Of a DNA stretch of 64,000 nucleotides, positions 8,266-17,827 are shown in pieces. Each line of letters starts with the position of its first letter. Position 1 is the stretch's first letter. The translations under genes and the position numbers were made by a program. The stretch is from Amphibacillus sp052055485 (GTDB lineage: Bacteria; Bacillota; Bacilli; Bacillales; Amphibacillaceae). The notes beneath the pieces were generated by a model. That model was given only the letters and a program-made list of their open reading frames with translations. It did no database searches and was not told where the DNA came from. Location of the stretch: positions 3,224,001 through 3,288,000 of the forward strand of contig NZ_CP197171.1 of NCBI RefSeq assembly GCF_052055485.1. Reading direction: 5' to 3'.

Positions 8266-8333
8266 TTGACAAGTTGAATGATCAACCGGTTTAATTATAA
8301 GTTAAATATATATTTCAAAGTAGGGATGATATT

Positions 8334-10226
8334 ATGGTAGACAAGAAAAAAAGGTTAATGTTTTATTTACTGGAGCAACAATCTTCTTGCACTGCTTCTG
8401 AATTGGCTAAATTTTTAGATATTTCTATTCGAACGGTTAAAACATATATCAAAGATATTAATTTAATGACCGACAAGAAGATCATTCACTCTTCTAATAA
8501 AGGTTATTTAATTAACAAACAAGACGCACTCTCTTTCTTAGGTAAACAGCATTCTTTTCCACAGAATTACTCGGAAAGAGCTTTTTATATTATCAAAAAA
8601 ATACTAGTCGAACACAAAAATCCAAACGTTTTTGATCTTTGTGATGAATGGTTTATCAGCTACTCTACTTTTAAAGCTGATCTTGCAAAAATGAACACTA
8701 CTTTTCAGATTTTTAATGTTCGTTTTTCTACTCAAAATGATATTGTGCAAATAAAAGGAGCCGAAAAGGATAAGCGTTCTTTATTATCTAGTGTCATTTT
8801 TAAGGAAACCAATAACCGTGTTCTTGAATTAAATACATTAAAGGAATCATTTGGAGAAGAGGATATTGGGAAAATAACCAATATTATTAATGATTTTTTT
8901 AAAAAAGACAATTATAATTTAAATAATTTCTCTTATATGAACTTGTTGTTACACTTCTCTATTCTTATCGATAGGGTAAAAAAAGGACACTATCTTTCAG
9001 AAATTCGTGAAATCATGACGGAAAATACAGAAGAATTAGCCTTGATTGAAAAGCTATCGGAAAGGATTGAAGAAGATTTTTCAATTCGCTTAAATGCTTA
9101 TGAAAGAAATGAAATTTATATCCTCTTTAAAACAAATGTTAATTATCTGATTGATTCCAATTATAAGCAATTGAAAAAGGTGATTGGTTCGGAGTATCTA
9201 AATACAGTTTATGAAATAATTGATGAAGTTTCCGACCTATATTCGATTGATTTAAACCATGAAAGTTTTACCGTTCCTTTTGGCTTACATATTAGGTCTT
9301 TGGTGACTAGAGCTTCTTTAAAAAAACATAATAAAAATCCCTTTTTAGAAAAAATAAAACGTGATTGGCCGATTATCTATGATATAGCAATCTTTATATC
9401 ATTAAGACTTTCTGACATCTATAACATAGACATAAAAGAGGATGAAGTCGCTTTTATTTTTCTTCATATTGGAACAGAAATTGACCGACAAAATTCAACA
9501 ACGAATAAATTAAAATGTATCCTACTGTGTCCAGATTATTTAGGTCTTGAAAAAAAGATCTACAATCAATTGTTGTTGGAATTTGCTAATGATATATCCA
9601 TTGAAGCCATCATATCCAGTTTTGAAGAAGTAGATAATTATGCTTTTGATTTACTGATTACCGTTATGGAAGATGAGCGAAATAATTATTATCCATCTGT
9701 ATTGATTTCTCCATTTCAACTTGATAAGCAAAAAAAGGAGATTCACGAAAAAATACATGAAACACAACAAGCGAAGAAAAATGAACTGATCTTCAACAAC
9801 TTTGAAAAATATTTTAATGAAGAGTTATTCTTTACGGTCGAAAATATTTCTAAAAATAAGGTTATTGAAACAATTTGCGATAAAATGGAAGAGATGGGCT
9901 TTGTTTCAGATTCTTTCAAAGCAGATGTTTTCGAAAGAGAGAATGCTTCTTCTACATCCTTTGGACAAGTCGCCATCCCCCATTCTGTGCATATGAATGC
10001 CCTACAAACCAAAATTGGTATCGCAATTAGTAAGAGAGGAATTACTTGGGGAGATAATATTGTAAACGTTGTCTTGCTTATAGCTGTTAACAAACTCGAT
10101 AAGGAAGTATTTTTAACGATAAATGACTCCATACTATCTTTATTTGAGAATCAAAATGTCTTTGAAATAATGAAAAATGCATCAAGCTTATCCGATTTCA
10201 AAGATATTGTTTTTTTAAATATATAA
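8334..10226 (+). CDS. LicR/ManR-type PTS-controlled transcriptional activator
   Basis: A 630-residue multidomain regulator. An N-terminal HTH (about residues 5-65, ASELAKFLDISIRTVKTYI) is followed by two PRD domains (about 180-390), a IIB-like segment (about 395-470) and a C-terminal mannitol-type IIA domain (about 490-630, with AIPHS). This layout is that of LicR-type activators, which respond to PTS phosphorylation state and drive beta-glucoside operons. It is divergent from the PTS genes, across the inverted-repeat operator at 8213-8265. An AGGGATGA sequence serves as Shine-Dalgarno. Confidence 0.88.
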   Translation: MVDKKKRLMFYLLEQQSSCTASELAKFLDISIRTVKTYIKDINLMTDKKIIHSSNKGYLINKQDALSFLGKQHSFPQNYSERAFYIIKKILVEHKNPNVFDLCDEWFISYSTFKADLAKMNTTFQIFNVRFSTQNDIVQIKGAEKDKRSLLSSVIFKETNNRVLELNTLKESFGEEDIGKITNIINDFFKKDNYNLNNFSYMNLLLHFSILIDRVKKGHYLSEIREIMTENTEELALIEKLSERIEEDFSIRLNAYERNEIYILFKTNVNYLIDSNYKQLKKVIGSEYLNTVYEIIDEVSDLYSIDLNHESFTVPFGLHIRSLVTRASLKKHNKNPFLEKIKRDWPIIYDIAIFISLRLSDIYNIDIKEDEVAFIFLHIGTEIDRQNSTTNKLKCILLCPDYLGLEKKIYNQLLLEFANDISIEAIISSFEEVDNYAFDLLITVMEDERNNYYPSVLISPFQLDKQKKEIHEKIHETQQAKKNELIFNNFEKYFNEELFFTVENISKNKVIETICDKMEEMGFVSDSFKADVFERENASSTSFGQVAIPHSVHMNALQTKIGIAISKRGITWGDNIVNVVLLIAVNKLDKEVFLTINDSILSLFENQNVFEIMKNASSLSDFKDIVFLNI

Positions 10227-10249
10227 TTCAATTTATCTTTATAGAGAAT

Positions 10250-10337
10250 GCCCAAAAAGTCCGTTAAAAAATATCACCGCCTGTGTCAAACGTCGAAGGT
10301 ACCATATTTTACGGGCTTTTTGGCTTGTTTTTTCTTT
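10250..10337 (+). terminator. Long imperfect hairpin after the LicR-like gene
   Basis: The arms (10250-10274 and about 10304-10324) pair over about 20 bases with a small bulge. A TTGTTTTTTCTTT tract follows on the plus strand, consistent with termination of the regulator transcript. The large loop could mean that it is a degenerate mobile repeat instead. The rest of 10227-10567 shows no gene. Confidence 0.5.
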
Positions 10338-10497
10338 ACTCATGTATCCAAATGCAATCCATTCGGTTTCTGGAAAGTGACAAAACTTTTTCTTCATGAA
10401 AAACCATCTACTCAAAACGATGCCATCTTAAACTTTTCGGTTCGGGGTCTTTTCATCTTTATTTGAACACCCATATGGCGAATAAAGGTTGTACGTT

Positions 10498-10541
10498 AAA
10501 TAGCGTCAGTGAGTTTTATTTTAAACCCACCAACGCTATTT
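10498..10541 (-). terminator. Hairpin after the S1-repeat gene
   Basis: Nineteen-base arms pair with G-U wobbles around an AT-rich loop, 27 bases past the stop of the S1-repeat gene. The T-tract that follows on the minus strand is poor, so it may act as a stability element as well as a terminator. Confidence 0.6.
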
Positions 10542-10567
10542 ATTGTATAGAGCTATATTTTAATGTT

Positions 10568-11710
10568 TTATTCTTTAAATTTATCTAATTGATCACCAAT
10601 CACATCACTAAATGAAAAGCCTGCCTCGTCGTCTTCTTTTTCATACGATTTTAACTCTTGTTGATTTTTTTCAATTTCTATTTCCTTAATACTTAGTGAA
10701 ATACGTTTGTCTGCTTCATTAACATCAAGGACTTTCACTTGAACCTTTTGGTCAACTTCTAAAACCTCTTGCGGTGTACCAATGTGTTCAGTTGAAATTT
10801 GTGAAATATGAACTAAGCCTTCAACTCTAGGAAGTACCTCAACAAATGCCCCAAAATGGACTAATCGTTTGACAACACCTTCAACAACGTCACCTGGAGA
10901 CAGTTTACTTTCAACATTTTCCCATGGTCCTGGTAAAGTAGCTTTAACTGATAATGAAATACGTTCAGACTCTGGATCAATGGAAAGAATTTTAACCTTT
11001 ATTAACTCATCTTCTTTTACAACATCATTTGCATGCTCAACATGCTCATGGGCTAATTCAGAAATATGAACAAGACCATCAATACCACCTAAATCAACAA
11101 AGACACCAAAATCAGTGATTCTGGCAACTTTTCCTTCAACAACTTGTCCTTCTTGTAGGTTAGCGAGCAGTTCTTCTTTTTTCACTTCTTCTTCCGCTTC
11201 AACGACCGCTCGATGAGAAAGAATCACACGGTTTTTCGTTTGATCAAGTTCAACCACTTTTAAACTAAGTGTTGTATCTAAATAATTAGAAAAATCATCA
11301 ACAAAATGGGTTTCTACTAATGAAGCTGGAACAAAACCTCTGACACCAACATCAACGACCAAACCACCTTTAACAATCTCTTTAACAGTGGCTTCAAATA
11401 CTTCACCAGTTTCTAATTTATCTTCTAAATCGTTCCATGCTTGTTCAGTATCAACAGCTTGTTTTGATAAGATAACTTCATCATCAGTTATCTTCTTTAT
11501 CTTTAATGTTAATTCATCATCGATATTAACGATCTCACCAGCTGTTTCGATATGAAGATTCGATAATTCATTGATCGGAACGATACCATCTGTTTTCCAA
11601 CCAATATCTACTAGAACTTGCTTATCTTCTACTTTAACGACTTTACCTGTCACCTGTTCACCTACAGTTAATTCTTTTAGTTCTGATACTTCTTTATTCA
11701 TTTCATCCAT
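10568..11710 (-). CDS. S1-domain RNA-binding protein (YpfD / ribosomal protein S1 homologue)
   Basis: A 380-residue protein with four S1 RNA-binding repeats at about 15-85, 100-165, 185-255 and 270-345. They carry phrases such as GGLVVDVGVRGFVPASLVE and DGLVHISEL. It matches Bacillus YpfD, a shorter homologue of E. coli S1 that binds RNA on the ribosome. The start at 11710 is eight bases behind AAGGAGG; an in-frame codon at 11728 would overlap this site. It is the last gene of the cmk-plsC-S1 group and is preceded by a 94-base gap. Confidence 0.93.
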   Translation of the reverse strand: MDEMNKEVSELKELTVGEQVTGKVVKVEDKQVLVDIGWKTDGIVPINELSNLHIETAGEIVNIDDELTLKIKKITDDEVILSKQAVDTEQAWNDLEDKLETGEVFEATVKEIVKGGLVVDVGVRGFVPASLVETHFVDDFSNYLDTTLSLKVVELDQTKNRVILSHRAVVEAEEEVKKEELLANLQEGQVVEGKVARITDFGVFVDLGGIDGLVHISELAHEHVEHANDVVKEDELIKVKILSIDPESERISLSVKATLPGPWENVESKLSPGDVVEGVVKRLVHFGAFVEVLPRVEGLVHISQISTEHIGTPQEVLEVDQKVQVKVLDVNEADKRISLSIKEIEIEKNQQELKSYEKEDDEAGFSFSDVIGDQLDKFKE

Positions 11711-11804
11711 AAAAAGAGCCTCCTTCAATTTACAACAAAAAATATAACTATCTTTTTCTAACTTCTAACATTTAAACGAATTTGTCAAGTCATATCGTTT
11801 ATAT

Positions 11805-12386
11805 TTAAGAATTAGTTTTTAATAAATGCTTTAATTCGTCCATAATTTTATCTGTTGCTTCTTTAGCAGATGCTTTTTGTTCGCGTAATGAAGTCATTTC
11901 AACTGGAGAACCAAAAACAACTTTTAATTTACGACCAATTTTGTATGGTCCCATTATAACACATGGAACGACAATTGCATCTGATCGAAGAGCAAAAAAG
12001 CCAATTCCTGATAAGCCTTCTCTTAATTCACCTGTCTTACTTCTTGTCCCCTCCGGAAATATTCCTAGAGCTTTCCCATCTTTAAGAAGATTTAAAGCAT
12101 GTCTTAATGCTTGACGATCTTTCATCCCTCGTTTGATTGGAAAAACATTTAAATGTGTTAATAATTTATTTAACCATCTCTTTTCAAATAATTCTTCCTT
12201 TGCTAGAAAATGAATATCTCTAGTCGCAGCTCCCCCAACAATTGGTGGATCAAAGTTAGAAATATGGTTAGAACAAATAATAACGGGGCCACTTTCAGGA
12301 ATATGCTCTTTACCAATCACCTCCATCCGATAAAGCGGTTTTAATAGATACCAAACAAGATTTTTGGCAAATCGATAAAAAGACAT
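11805..12386 (-). CDS. plsC: 1-acyl-sn-glycerol-3-phosphate acyltransferase PlsC
   Basis: A 193-residue membrane-associated acyltransferase that makes phosphatidic acid from lysophosphatidic acid. The catalytic NHISNFDPP (HX4D) is near residue 37, and the FPEGTR substrate motif is near residue 115. The C-terminal sequence GSPVEMTSL is usual in the family. Its ATG directly abuts the cmk stop, so the two are translationally linked. The cmk-plsC-S1 arrangement is common in Firmicutes. Confidence 0.93.
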   Translation of the reverse strand: MSFYRFAKNLVWYLLKPLYRMEVIGKEHIPESGPVIICSNHISNFDPPIVGGAATRDIHFLAKEELFEKRWLNKLLTHLNVFPIKRGMKDRQALRHALNLLKDGKALGIFPEGTRSKTGELREGLSGIGFFALRSDAIVVPCVIMGPYKIGRKLKVVFGSPVEMTSLREQKASAKEATDKIMDELKHLLKTNS

Positions 12387-13067
12387 CTACTTCTCTCCTT
12401 TGCGCTCAATAATCTTCAGTATTTTTTCAACAACTTGATCAATACTTAAAGACGTCGTATCTAATTCAATCGCATCATCAGCTTTTATTAATGGCGATTC
12501 TTTTCTTTCCATATCAAGCTTATCTCTAGCTGCGATTTCCTTTTTTAATTGTTCAAGATTGGTTTGATAACCCTTTGCCATATTTTCTTTACAACGACGT
12601 TCTGCACGCTCATCAACTGATGCAATAAGGAAAATTTTTACTTCAGCTTCTGGAATGACATGGCTACCAATATCTCTGCCATCCATCACAACATTGCTTT
12701 CTTTTGCCAGTTCCCGTTGATGATTAACCATCACTTGACGAACCAGTCGATGTTTGGCCACAGCTGATACACGATTAGTTACGGCTTCACTTCTTATTTT
12801 CTCCGTTACATCAAGATCATCAAGAATGACTCTTTGCTCCTGATTGGACTGAATCAGTTTAATTCTCGTTTCAAGTAATAATTGATAAAGAGCCTCTTCG
12901 TCATTAATATCAACTTTCTGTTCTATTGCCTTTAATGTAATGGCACGATACATGGCTCCTGTATCTATGTATATATAATTTAATTTATTTGCTATTTTTT
13001 TAGCAACAGTACTCTTACCAGCAGCTGCCGGACCATCTATTGCAATAGCTATTCCTTCATGTTTCAT
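12387..13067 (-). CDS. cmk: Cytidylate kinase
   Basis: A 226-residue (d)CMP kinase that makes (d)CDP for nucleic-acid and phospholipid synthesis. The P-loop GPAAAGKST is near residues 13-21. The family motifs YIDTGAMYRAITL and MDGRDIGSHV (substrate base recognition) are present, as is the basic lid ERRCKE. It is the first gene of cmk-plsC and abuts plsC. It has the standard size for the family. Confidence 0.97.
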   Translation of the reverse strand: MKHEGIAIAIDGPAAAGKSTVAKKIANKLNYIYIDTGAMYRAITLKAIEQKVDINDEEALYQLLLETRIKLIQSNQEQRVILDDLDVTEKIRSEAVTNRVSAVAKHRLVRQVMVNHQRELAKESNVVMDGRDIGSHVIPEAEVKIFLIASVDERAERRCKENMAKGYQTNLEQLKKEIAARDKLDMERKESPLIKADDAIELDTTSLSIDQVVEKILKIIERKGEK

Positions 13068-13110
13068 GGATTCGTCTTCCTCTCACTCTACATTCATTCT
13101 AAACAAAAGC

Positions 13111-13773
13111 TTATCTTGATAATAATTGTCTGCGTTCTTTAAGCTGTGTTTCAAAACAATACTGAATCATAAGCTGGCGGTCACGTTCATAAATATTGAT
13201 AAACTTCATTGATAATATTTTTTTACTTTCTTTTGTCTTCTCATATGTTCGAATCACCTCTGCTCGAGCAAAAATATAATCAATTTCATCATCTTTTGAG
13301 CATAGAACAATGACCAAATCTAAAGCTGTAGTAGGTTCTATTTGAATACCTTCTGGGAGGATAACAGAAATACCTCCACCACTTACATCTTTCGTAACTG
13401 TTGTGAACTCTTTTTCTTCATCATTAGGATCACTAATGGCAACATCTAGATTTGCATCAACTCTTACATATTCTCTGCGTTGTACCTTTTTAAGTTCATT
13501 TTGATCAAAACGCAATAATAACATCGGTACTTTTTCTCTTTTGCGATCGACAATTTCAGTATGAAATTTATATACTGCTTGATCTTTTCCCACAAAATAA
13601 GCAGAGAAAAAGGTTCCTTTAGGAAAATAATCAGTTCGACCTGTTTGGGTATTAATTGGATAATCTATGTAAAGAATCGCTCCCTTTTGTTCGACAATAC
13701 GACATCTGAATCGTTGGATTTCCTCTTGTTCATGGTCATACTCTAATGTTAACATCGTACCTATCTTAACCAT
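13111..13773 (-). CDS. ypfA: PilZ-domain protein YpfA (MotI/DgrA type)
   Basis: A 220-residue protein with an N-terminal YcgR-N-like barrel and a C-terminal PilZ domain. The c-di-GMP binding motifs are visible: the basic QRREYVRVD (RxxxR) near 98 and DVSGGGISV (D/NxSxxG) near 133. In B. subtilis, YpfA (MotI) binds c-di-GMP and brakes the flagellar stator. The start at 13773 follows GGAGGTGA by nine bases; the upstream GTG lies within that site. The order cmk-ypfA-ypeB-sleB matches Bacillus. Confidence 0.9.
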   Translation of the reverse strand: MVKIGTMLTLEYDHEQEEIQRFRCRIVEQKGAILYIDYPINTQTGRTDYFPKGTFFSAYFVGKDQAVYKFHTEIVDRKREKVPMLLLRFDQNELKKVQRREYVRVDANLDVAISDPNDEEKEFTTVTKDVSGGGISVILPEGIQIEPTTALDLVIVLCSKDDEIDYIFARAEVIRTYEKTKESKKILSMKFINIYERDRQLMIQYCFETQLKERRQLLSR

Positions 13774-13862
13774 TAAAACTTTCACCTCCACAAATATAAC
13801 TAATTATATTATGACAAACAATACAGTAAATAGGCAAGGTAATATATTAAATTAAATAGGAA

Positions 13863-13893
13863 AAAGCACCCCTTTTGTCATTATGGATGCTTT
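13863..13893 (-). terminator. Terminator after sleB-ypeB
   Basis: Nine-base arms (13863-13871 and 13885-13893) pair on the minus strand with one G-U wobble. A T-rich tract follows on that strand. It lies 40 bases after the ypeB stop. Confidence 0.65.
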
Positions 13894-13932
13894 CTTCCTC
13901 TTACAGCAAAGTTTTCTGTCTATATTTTTATT

Positions 13933-15267
13933 TTAATCCCATTTACTCTCAACATCATGCATTAACTCAACAAATACTTCATTGCCCGTATTGGCATCAA
14001 TAAAAATCCGATAGGTGTCTTGATCAAGGGTACCAAAGAAAGCATAGGCAAGAACTTCATTGCCCGCTTCATCTTCAACAATGGCTAAATGTTGGTCCTC
14101 AATATTTAATGCCGAGCTCACATGATCACTTGCCTCATCGAGGGATAGCTCTGGCTCTTCTATCTCTCTTTCACGATGATTCCGATAAAAATCAGTTGCA
14201 CTAAAGCCAATAATATCTCCAGTATCTAAAGCCACTTTGACCATAATTTGATCTGGATAAATCCAGACATCATCCTGACTAACAGCATATTGAAATAGAC
14301 CTGTGTGATCATATTGACTAGAGCGCAAGCGTTTAACATCATCAAAACCTTGTTCCTTTAAAAGCTGATTAGCCTTCTGTTCTGCATCATGTAAGCTTAT
14401 CTCTGCCTCTGATAAATCACGGCTAATCATATAGGATAAAACATGTCCGCCCTTTTCTGTAATTTCTACATAACCTTGTTGATCATCATGTGTAAAAGAC
14501 CCACTATAGGTATCTAATTGTGCACCTTCTCCACTTTTTTGTAAATCGATCTCTAATTCCTCTGTTAAATCAAATTGCTCCCTGATCAAGTCACTCACTT
14601 CTTCTTCAGATATAGACTCACCATCAACAAATTGGAAGGACTCTTGCTGTGATGGGAAATCTGATGATAAGTTATGAAAGTGGGATTCGTTAAAACCAGA
14701 CGTGTATTCTTCTACTGCTGTGAAACCATCAATAATATGATTAGGTTGCTCTCGATCATTGTTCGCTAGGGCAAGTTCAACATCGACCCATCTAAGCTGG
14801 TCATCAAAAACCTTATGTTGGACTGTCCTCAGTTCTTTTCGAATCTCATTAGCCGATTCATATAATGAAGATAAACGGTCTGTTTCATCATCTGATAGAG
14901 GTTCATTATCAAGATCACGTATCGCTACGTGATATGTGAATTCTCCGATATCGGCTAAAAAACTTTCTGTTTTACTAAACGGTAATAAACCTAATGGCAA
15001 TTGGCTTACATCACTTTGAGCCTGCGAAGTTAATTGCCATATATCTAGCATTTGAGGTGATAAGGTATCTTTGGTATTTAATGCTAGTGTTGTTCCAATC
15101 TTGTCATATAAAAGATCAACATGATATGTTAAATCATGAAATGCACGTTGATAATTATTTTCTGCATGAACCATTACTGATTCTTTTTCAGTAAATTGGC
15201 GATAACCCCAGATCCCAGTTGAAATTAAACCGATTGAAAGTATCGTAATAATAATCCATCTTTTCAT
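13933..15267 (-). CDS. ypeB: Germination protein YpeB
   Basis: A 444-residue secreted or membrane-anchored spore protein. It has an N-terminal hydrophobic segment (residues 3-22), an alpha-helical region to about 230, and PepSY-like repeats in the C-terminal half (EAEISLHDAEQKANQLLKEQ, LDEASDHVSSAL). YpeB is needed to deposit and stabilise the cortex-lytic enzyme SleB in the spore. It lies 15 bases downstream of sleB, forming the conserved sleB-ypeB forespore operon. Length and order match Bacillus. Confidence 0.95.
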   Translation of the reverse strand: MKRWIIITILSIGLISTGIWGYRQFTEKESVMVHAENNYQRAFHDLTYHVDLLYDKIGTTLALNTKDTLSPQMLDIWQLTSQAQSDVSQLPLGLLPFSKTESFLADIGEFTYHVAIRDLDNEPLSDDETDRLSSLYESANEIRKELRTVQHKVFDDQLRWVDVELALANNDREQPNHIIDGFTAVEEYTSGFNESHFHNLSSDFPSQQESFQFVDGESISEEEVSDLIREQFDLTEELEIDLQKSGEGAQLDTYSGSFTHDDQQGYVEITEKGGHVLSYMISRDLSEAEISLHDAEQKANQLLKEQGFDDVKRLRSSQYDHTGLFQYAVSQDDVWIYPDQIMVKVALDTGDIIGFSATDFYRNHREREIEEPELSLDEASDHVSSALNIEDQHLAIVEDEAGNEVLAYAFFGTLDQDTYRIFIDANTGNEVFVELMHDVESKWD

Positions 15268-15282
15268 GCAAATCCCTCCTTT

Positions 15283-16212
15283 TTAATAGCAAAAAATGTG
15301 TTTACCAATTCTTTTAATTTGCGGTCGTGACCAAATCCAGTTACTTGTTGCTGTATCTGGATTAAAATAATAAATAGCTTCACCTGTTGGATCCCAGCCA
15401 TTTATCGCATCAAGTACAGCTCTTTGTGATGTTTCATCTGGTTCTAAATAGATTTGCCCATCAGCTACCGCTGTAAAAGCTAAGGGTTCATAAATCACGC
15501 TAGAAACCGTGTCTGGAAATATTGGACTTTGAATCCGATTTAAAATGACTGCAGCAACAGCAACTTGTCCTTCATAGGGTTCACCACGTGCCTCACCATA
15601 AACAGCTTGAGCCATTAAGCGAATATCATTTTGTGAAAAACCATTCGGAATATTTACCGAGGTCGGTTCAATTGGTGCTTCAGTTACTGAGGTCTGATCA
15701 TCAGCTGTTTGTGACTCTTGATCTGTGCCTTGGTCAGTTCCTTGATCAGTACTTTGATCTGATTCCGCTTGATTTTGTTGTTGAGGCGCTTCCTCTGCTT
15801 TTGGCTGTGATTTAGAGGAACCTTGTTTAACTTGGTCTTCTAAATCCATACCACCATAATGCGTAAAGGAATTACCTGCATCAATATTTTTTCGAACAAA
15901 TTCCTTATCATAGTCACTATTTTGGACTAATTTATCCTTAGCCTCTTTTCCCGCTAAACCATCAATCTCCATGCCAAACTCATACTGAAAATTTCGTAAC
16001 GCCCAATATGTTCCCCAACCAAATACCCCATCGATTTGACTATTAAAAAAACCAAGATATTGTAGTCTTGCTTGAAGTTCAACGACATCCTCTCCGGTTG
16101 CACCATGTTGAATAACCTGCGGACTAAATGCCTGTGATTCATGCCAATGATTAAAGCTTATACCTGTAATTATCGTTAATGTAATTAAACACTTTACAAT
16201 CATACTTTTCAT
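15283..16212 (-). CDS. sleB: Spore cortex-lytic enzyme SleB
   Basis: A 309-residue lytic transglycosylase of spore germination. A signal peptide (residues 1-28) precedes a peptidoglycan-binding domain (about 33-95, GATGEDVVELQARLQYLGFF). Next comes a Gln/Thr/Asp-rich linker (about 128-178) with TDQG repeats, and then a Hydrolase_2 catalytic domain from about 190 (YGEARGEPYEGQVAVAAV contains the catalytic Glu). The linker is longer than in B. subtilis. GGAGG lies seven bases before the ATG. It is first in sleB-ypeB. Confidence 0.96.
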   Translation of the reverse strand: MKSMIVKCLITLTIITGISFNHWHESQAFSPQVIQHGATGEDVVELQARLQYLGFFNSQIDGVFGWGTYWALRNFQYEFGMEIDGLAGKEAKDKLVQNSDYDKEFVRKNIDAGNSFTHYGGMDLEDQVKQGSSKSQPKAEEAPQQQNQAESDQSTDQGTDQGTDQESQTADDQTSVTEAPIEPTSVNIPNGFSQNDIRLMAQAVYGEARGEPYEGQVAVAAVILNRIQSPIFPDTVSSVIYEPLAFTAVADGQIYLEPDETSQRAVLDAINGWDPTGEAIYYFNPDTATSNWIWSRPQIKRIGKHIFCY

Positions 16213-16436
16213 TTAATCGCCTCCTGAGTTATCCTAATATTCATTAGTTACTCATTAGCTTTTATAAAAGTTTACTTTTTATACACAAAATACTCAGATC
16301 ATTTACAGCAAATCTTCAATATGTCAAAAGTTTTATCAGGCTTCTGAGTTTCAATTTTAGAAAGAGTATCATATAATGGTTGAAAGATGTCATTCCATTT
16401 TATTGGGGCATCATATAATAAGTGGAGGTGATTGAC

Positions 16437-17021
16437 ATGCGATTAGAAAGAATTTCAGCCAATAAATTTAAAATTTTTTTAACATTTGATGATTTAGTTG
16501 AACGAGGATTAGCAGATGACTTAATGTTAGAGAACCTACCTGGTATGCAAATTCAATTTCATGACATGATGATTGAAGCAAGTGATGAACTGGATATTGA
16601 GTTGTCTGGCGTATTGACGGTGCAGGTTTACATGATACAGGCACAGGGCATGTTAATTATCGTAACTCAAGAAGATTTAGAGGATGAGAATGAAGAAGAG
16701 GATGACTATATCGAAATGCAAGTGACACTTTCAGAAAGAAAATCGTTACTTTATTTATTTGAGGATTTCGAAGACATCATTCAATTTGCTAAAATTGCAG
16801 AACGACTAAATATTAACTCTGGGGCAATTTATTTCTATCAAGACCATTATTATTTGTATTTTCCTGAAAGCCTGCTAGACGAACACATCAAGGAAGATTT
16901 AATCGCTTTATTATCAGAATACTCTACTGCTACTGTTGTCTCTCCAGAACAAATTTTTGAATATGGTAAACCCATTATGACGGATAATGCCATGTTGCAA
17001 ACACGAAATTTCTTTAAATAA
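16437..17021 (+). CDS. mecB: Adaptor protein MecB (YpbH), MecA family
   Basis: A 194-residue ClpC adaptor paralogue. The N-terminal half (MRLERISANKFKIFLTFDDL) matches YpbH rather than MecA. An acidic linker (DENEEEDDYIEMQV, about 90-100) leads to the C-terminal ClpC-binding domain, ending in LSEYS...EYGKPIM. MecA-type adaptors deliver substrates to ClpCP. The ATG at 16437 follows GGAGGTGA. It is transcribed on its own on the plus strand, divergent from sleB. Confidence 0.92.
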   Translation: MRLERISANKFKIFLTFDDLVERGLADDLMLENLPGMQIQFHDMMIEASDELDIELSGVLTVQVYMIQAQGMLIIVTQEDLEDENEEEDDYIEMQVTLSERKSLLYLFEDFEDIIQFAKIAERLNINSGAIYFYQDHYYLYFPESLLDEHIKEDLIALLSEYSTATVVSPEQIFEYGKPIMTDNAMLQTRNFFK

Positions 17022-17177
17022 ACAGATCATCTGGGCGACCATTTCAGCATGATTATGGTTCAAGTTAACAACTAGAGACCTAGGAGCAGAAATTCAGAAA
17101 CACTTAAACTAAATACAGCTACTTTAAAAAAATGGGTTACAATGATGCCATACTTAACCTTATCAAGAAGAATAATA

Positions 17178-17219
17178 AAACCGAATGCAATCCGTACTAA
17201 AGTTGATTGCACTCGGTTT
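17178..17219. terminator. Terminator between mecB and the ypbE-like gene
   Basis: Fifteen-base arms (17178-17192 and 17205-17219) pair with one mismatch, flanked by A- and T-rich tracts on either side. It can end mecB on the plus strand and may also serve the minus-strand transcript. The rest of 17022-17443 shows no gene. Confidence 0.7.
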
Positions 17220-17443
17220 ATTTTCATTTAAATCATAAAGCTAAATTAATAAATCGTTCATTTAATAACTGTCTATGTGATTAAGTCAACTTTCCTCTAT
17301 TAAAACATCTCTTCAAAAGTTCAAATCATTTATTTTAATGATATCATCTTATCTGCATCATAAAATCATGTGACAATCGAAGCTAAAGAAGCTCTGTTCT
17401 CGTTACATAATAACGTTCAATGATATTCGTCATTTATTCATCA

Positions 17444-17827
17444 TTATCCCTTGTTTAATATTATTTCATTTGATAGGAACTCTCTTAGTGAAAGGGGATA
17501 TACTGATTCATTGACTTGTAATGATGCTGAGCCGCTATTTTCAAAAAAATAATCCCCCCAATAGCTATAAGTCAAAACGAGAATAACAAGAATAACAAAT
17601 AAAATCACAAAGAATCTAACAAAGGCAAAACTAATTTTCCACTGAATTTTCGCTTTTTTTTCGTCATGGATTGTACGCCTTGGCGGTAAATTAAGCACAT
17701 CTATATCATCATCGTCAACCACATCATCAGAGAAAGGAGTTGAATCATTCTCTTCTTCCTGATGTTGATTGATTTCTTCCATTTGTGCTCTTAATAATTG
17801 CGCTTGGTCCTCTTTTGTTTCACTCAT
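17444..17827 (-). CDS. YpbE-like single-pass membrane protein lacking LysM
   Basis: A 127-residue protein with an acidic, Gln/Glu-rich cytoplasmic N-terminus and the LNLPPRRTIHDEKK segment near 45-58. One membrane helix follows (about 68-92), with a short outside tail. The LPPR element, the helix and the place after recQ resemble Bacillus YpbE, but YpbE is about 240 residues with a C-terminal LysM domain that is absent here. The start at 17827 is eight bases behind AGGAGG and overlaps the recQ stop, so the genes are coupled. Function unknown. Confidence 0.6.
   Translation of the reverse strand: MSETKEDQAQLLRAQMEEINQHQEEENDSTPFSDDVVDDDDIDVLNLPPRRTIHDEKKAKIQWKISFAFVRFFVILFVILVILVLTYSYWGDYFFENSGSASLQVNESVYPLSLREFLSNEIILNKG

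Noticed and set aside
10248..10466. 72-codon plus-strand ORF after the LicR-like gene
   Set aside because: Its first part is the arm of the long hairpin at 10250-10324, there is no ribosome site and no known motif.
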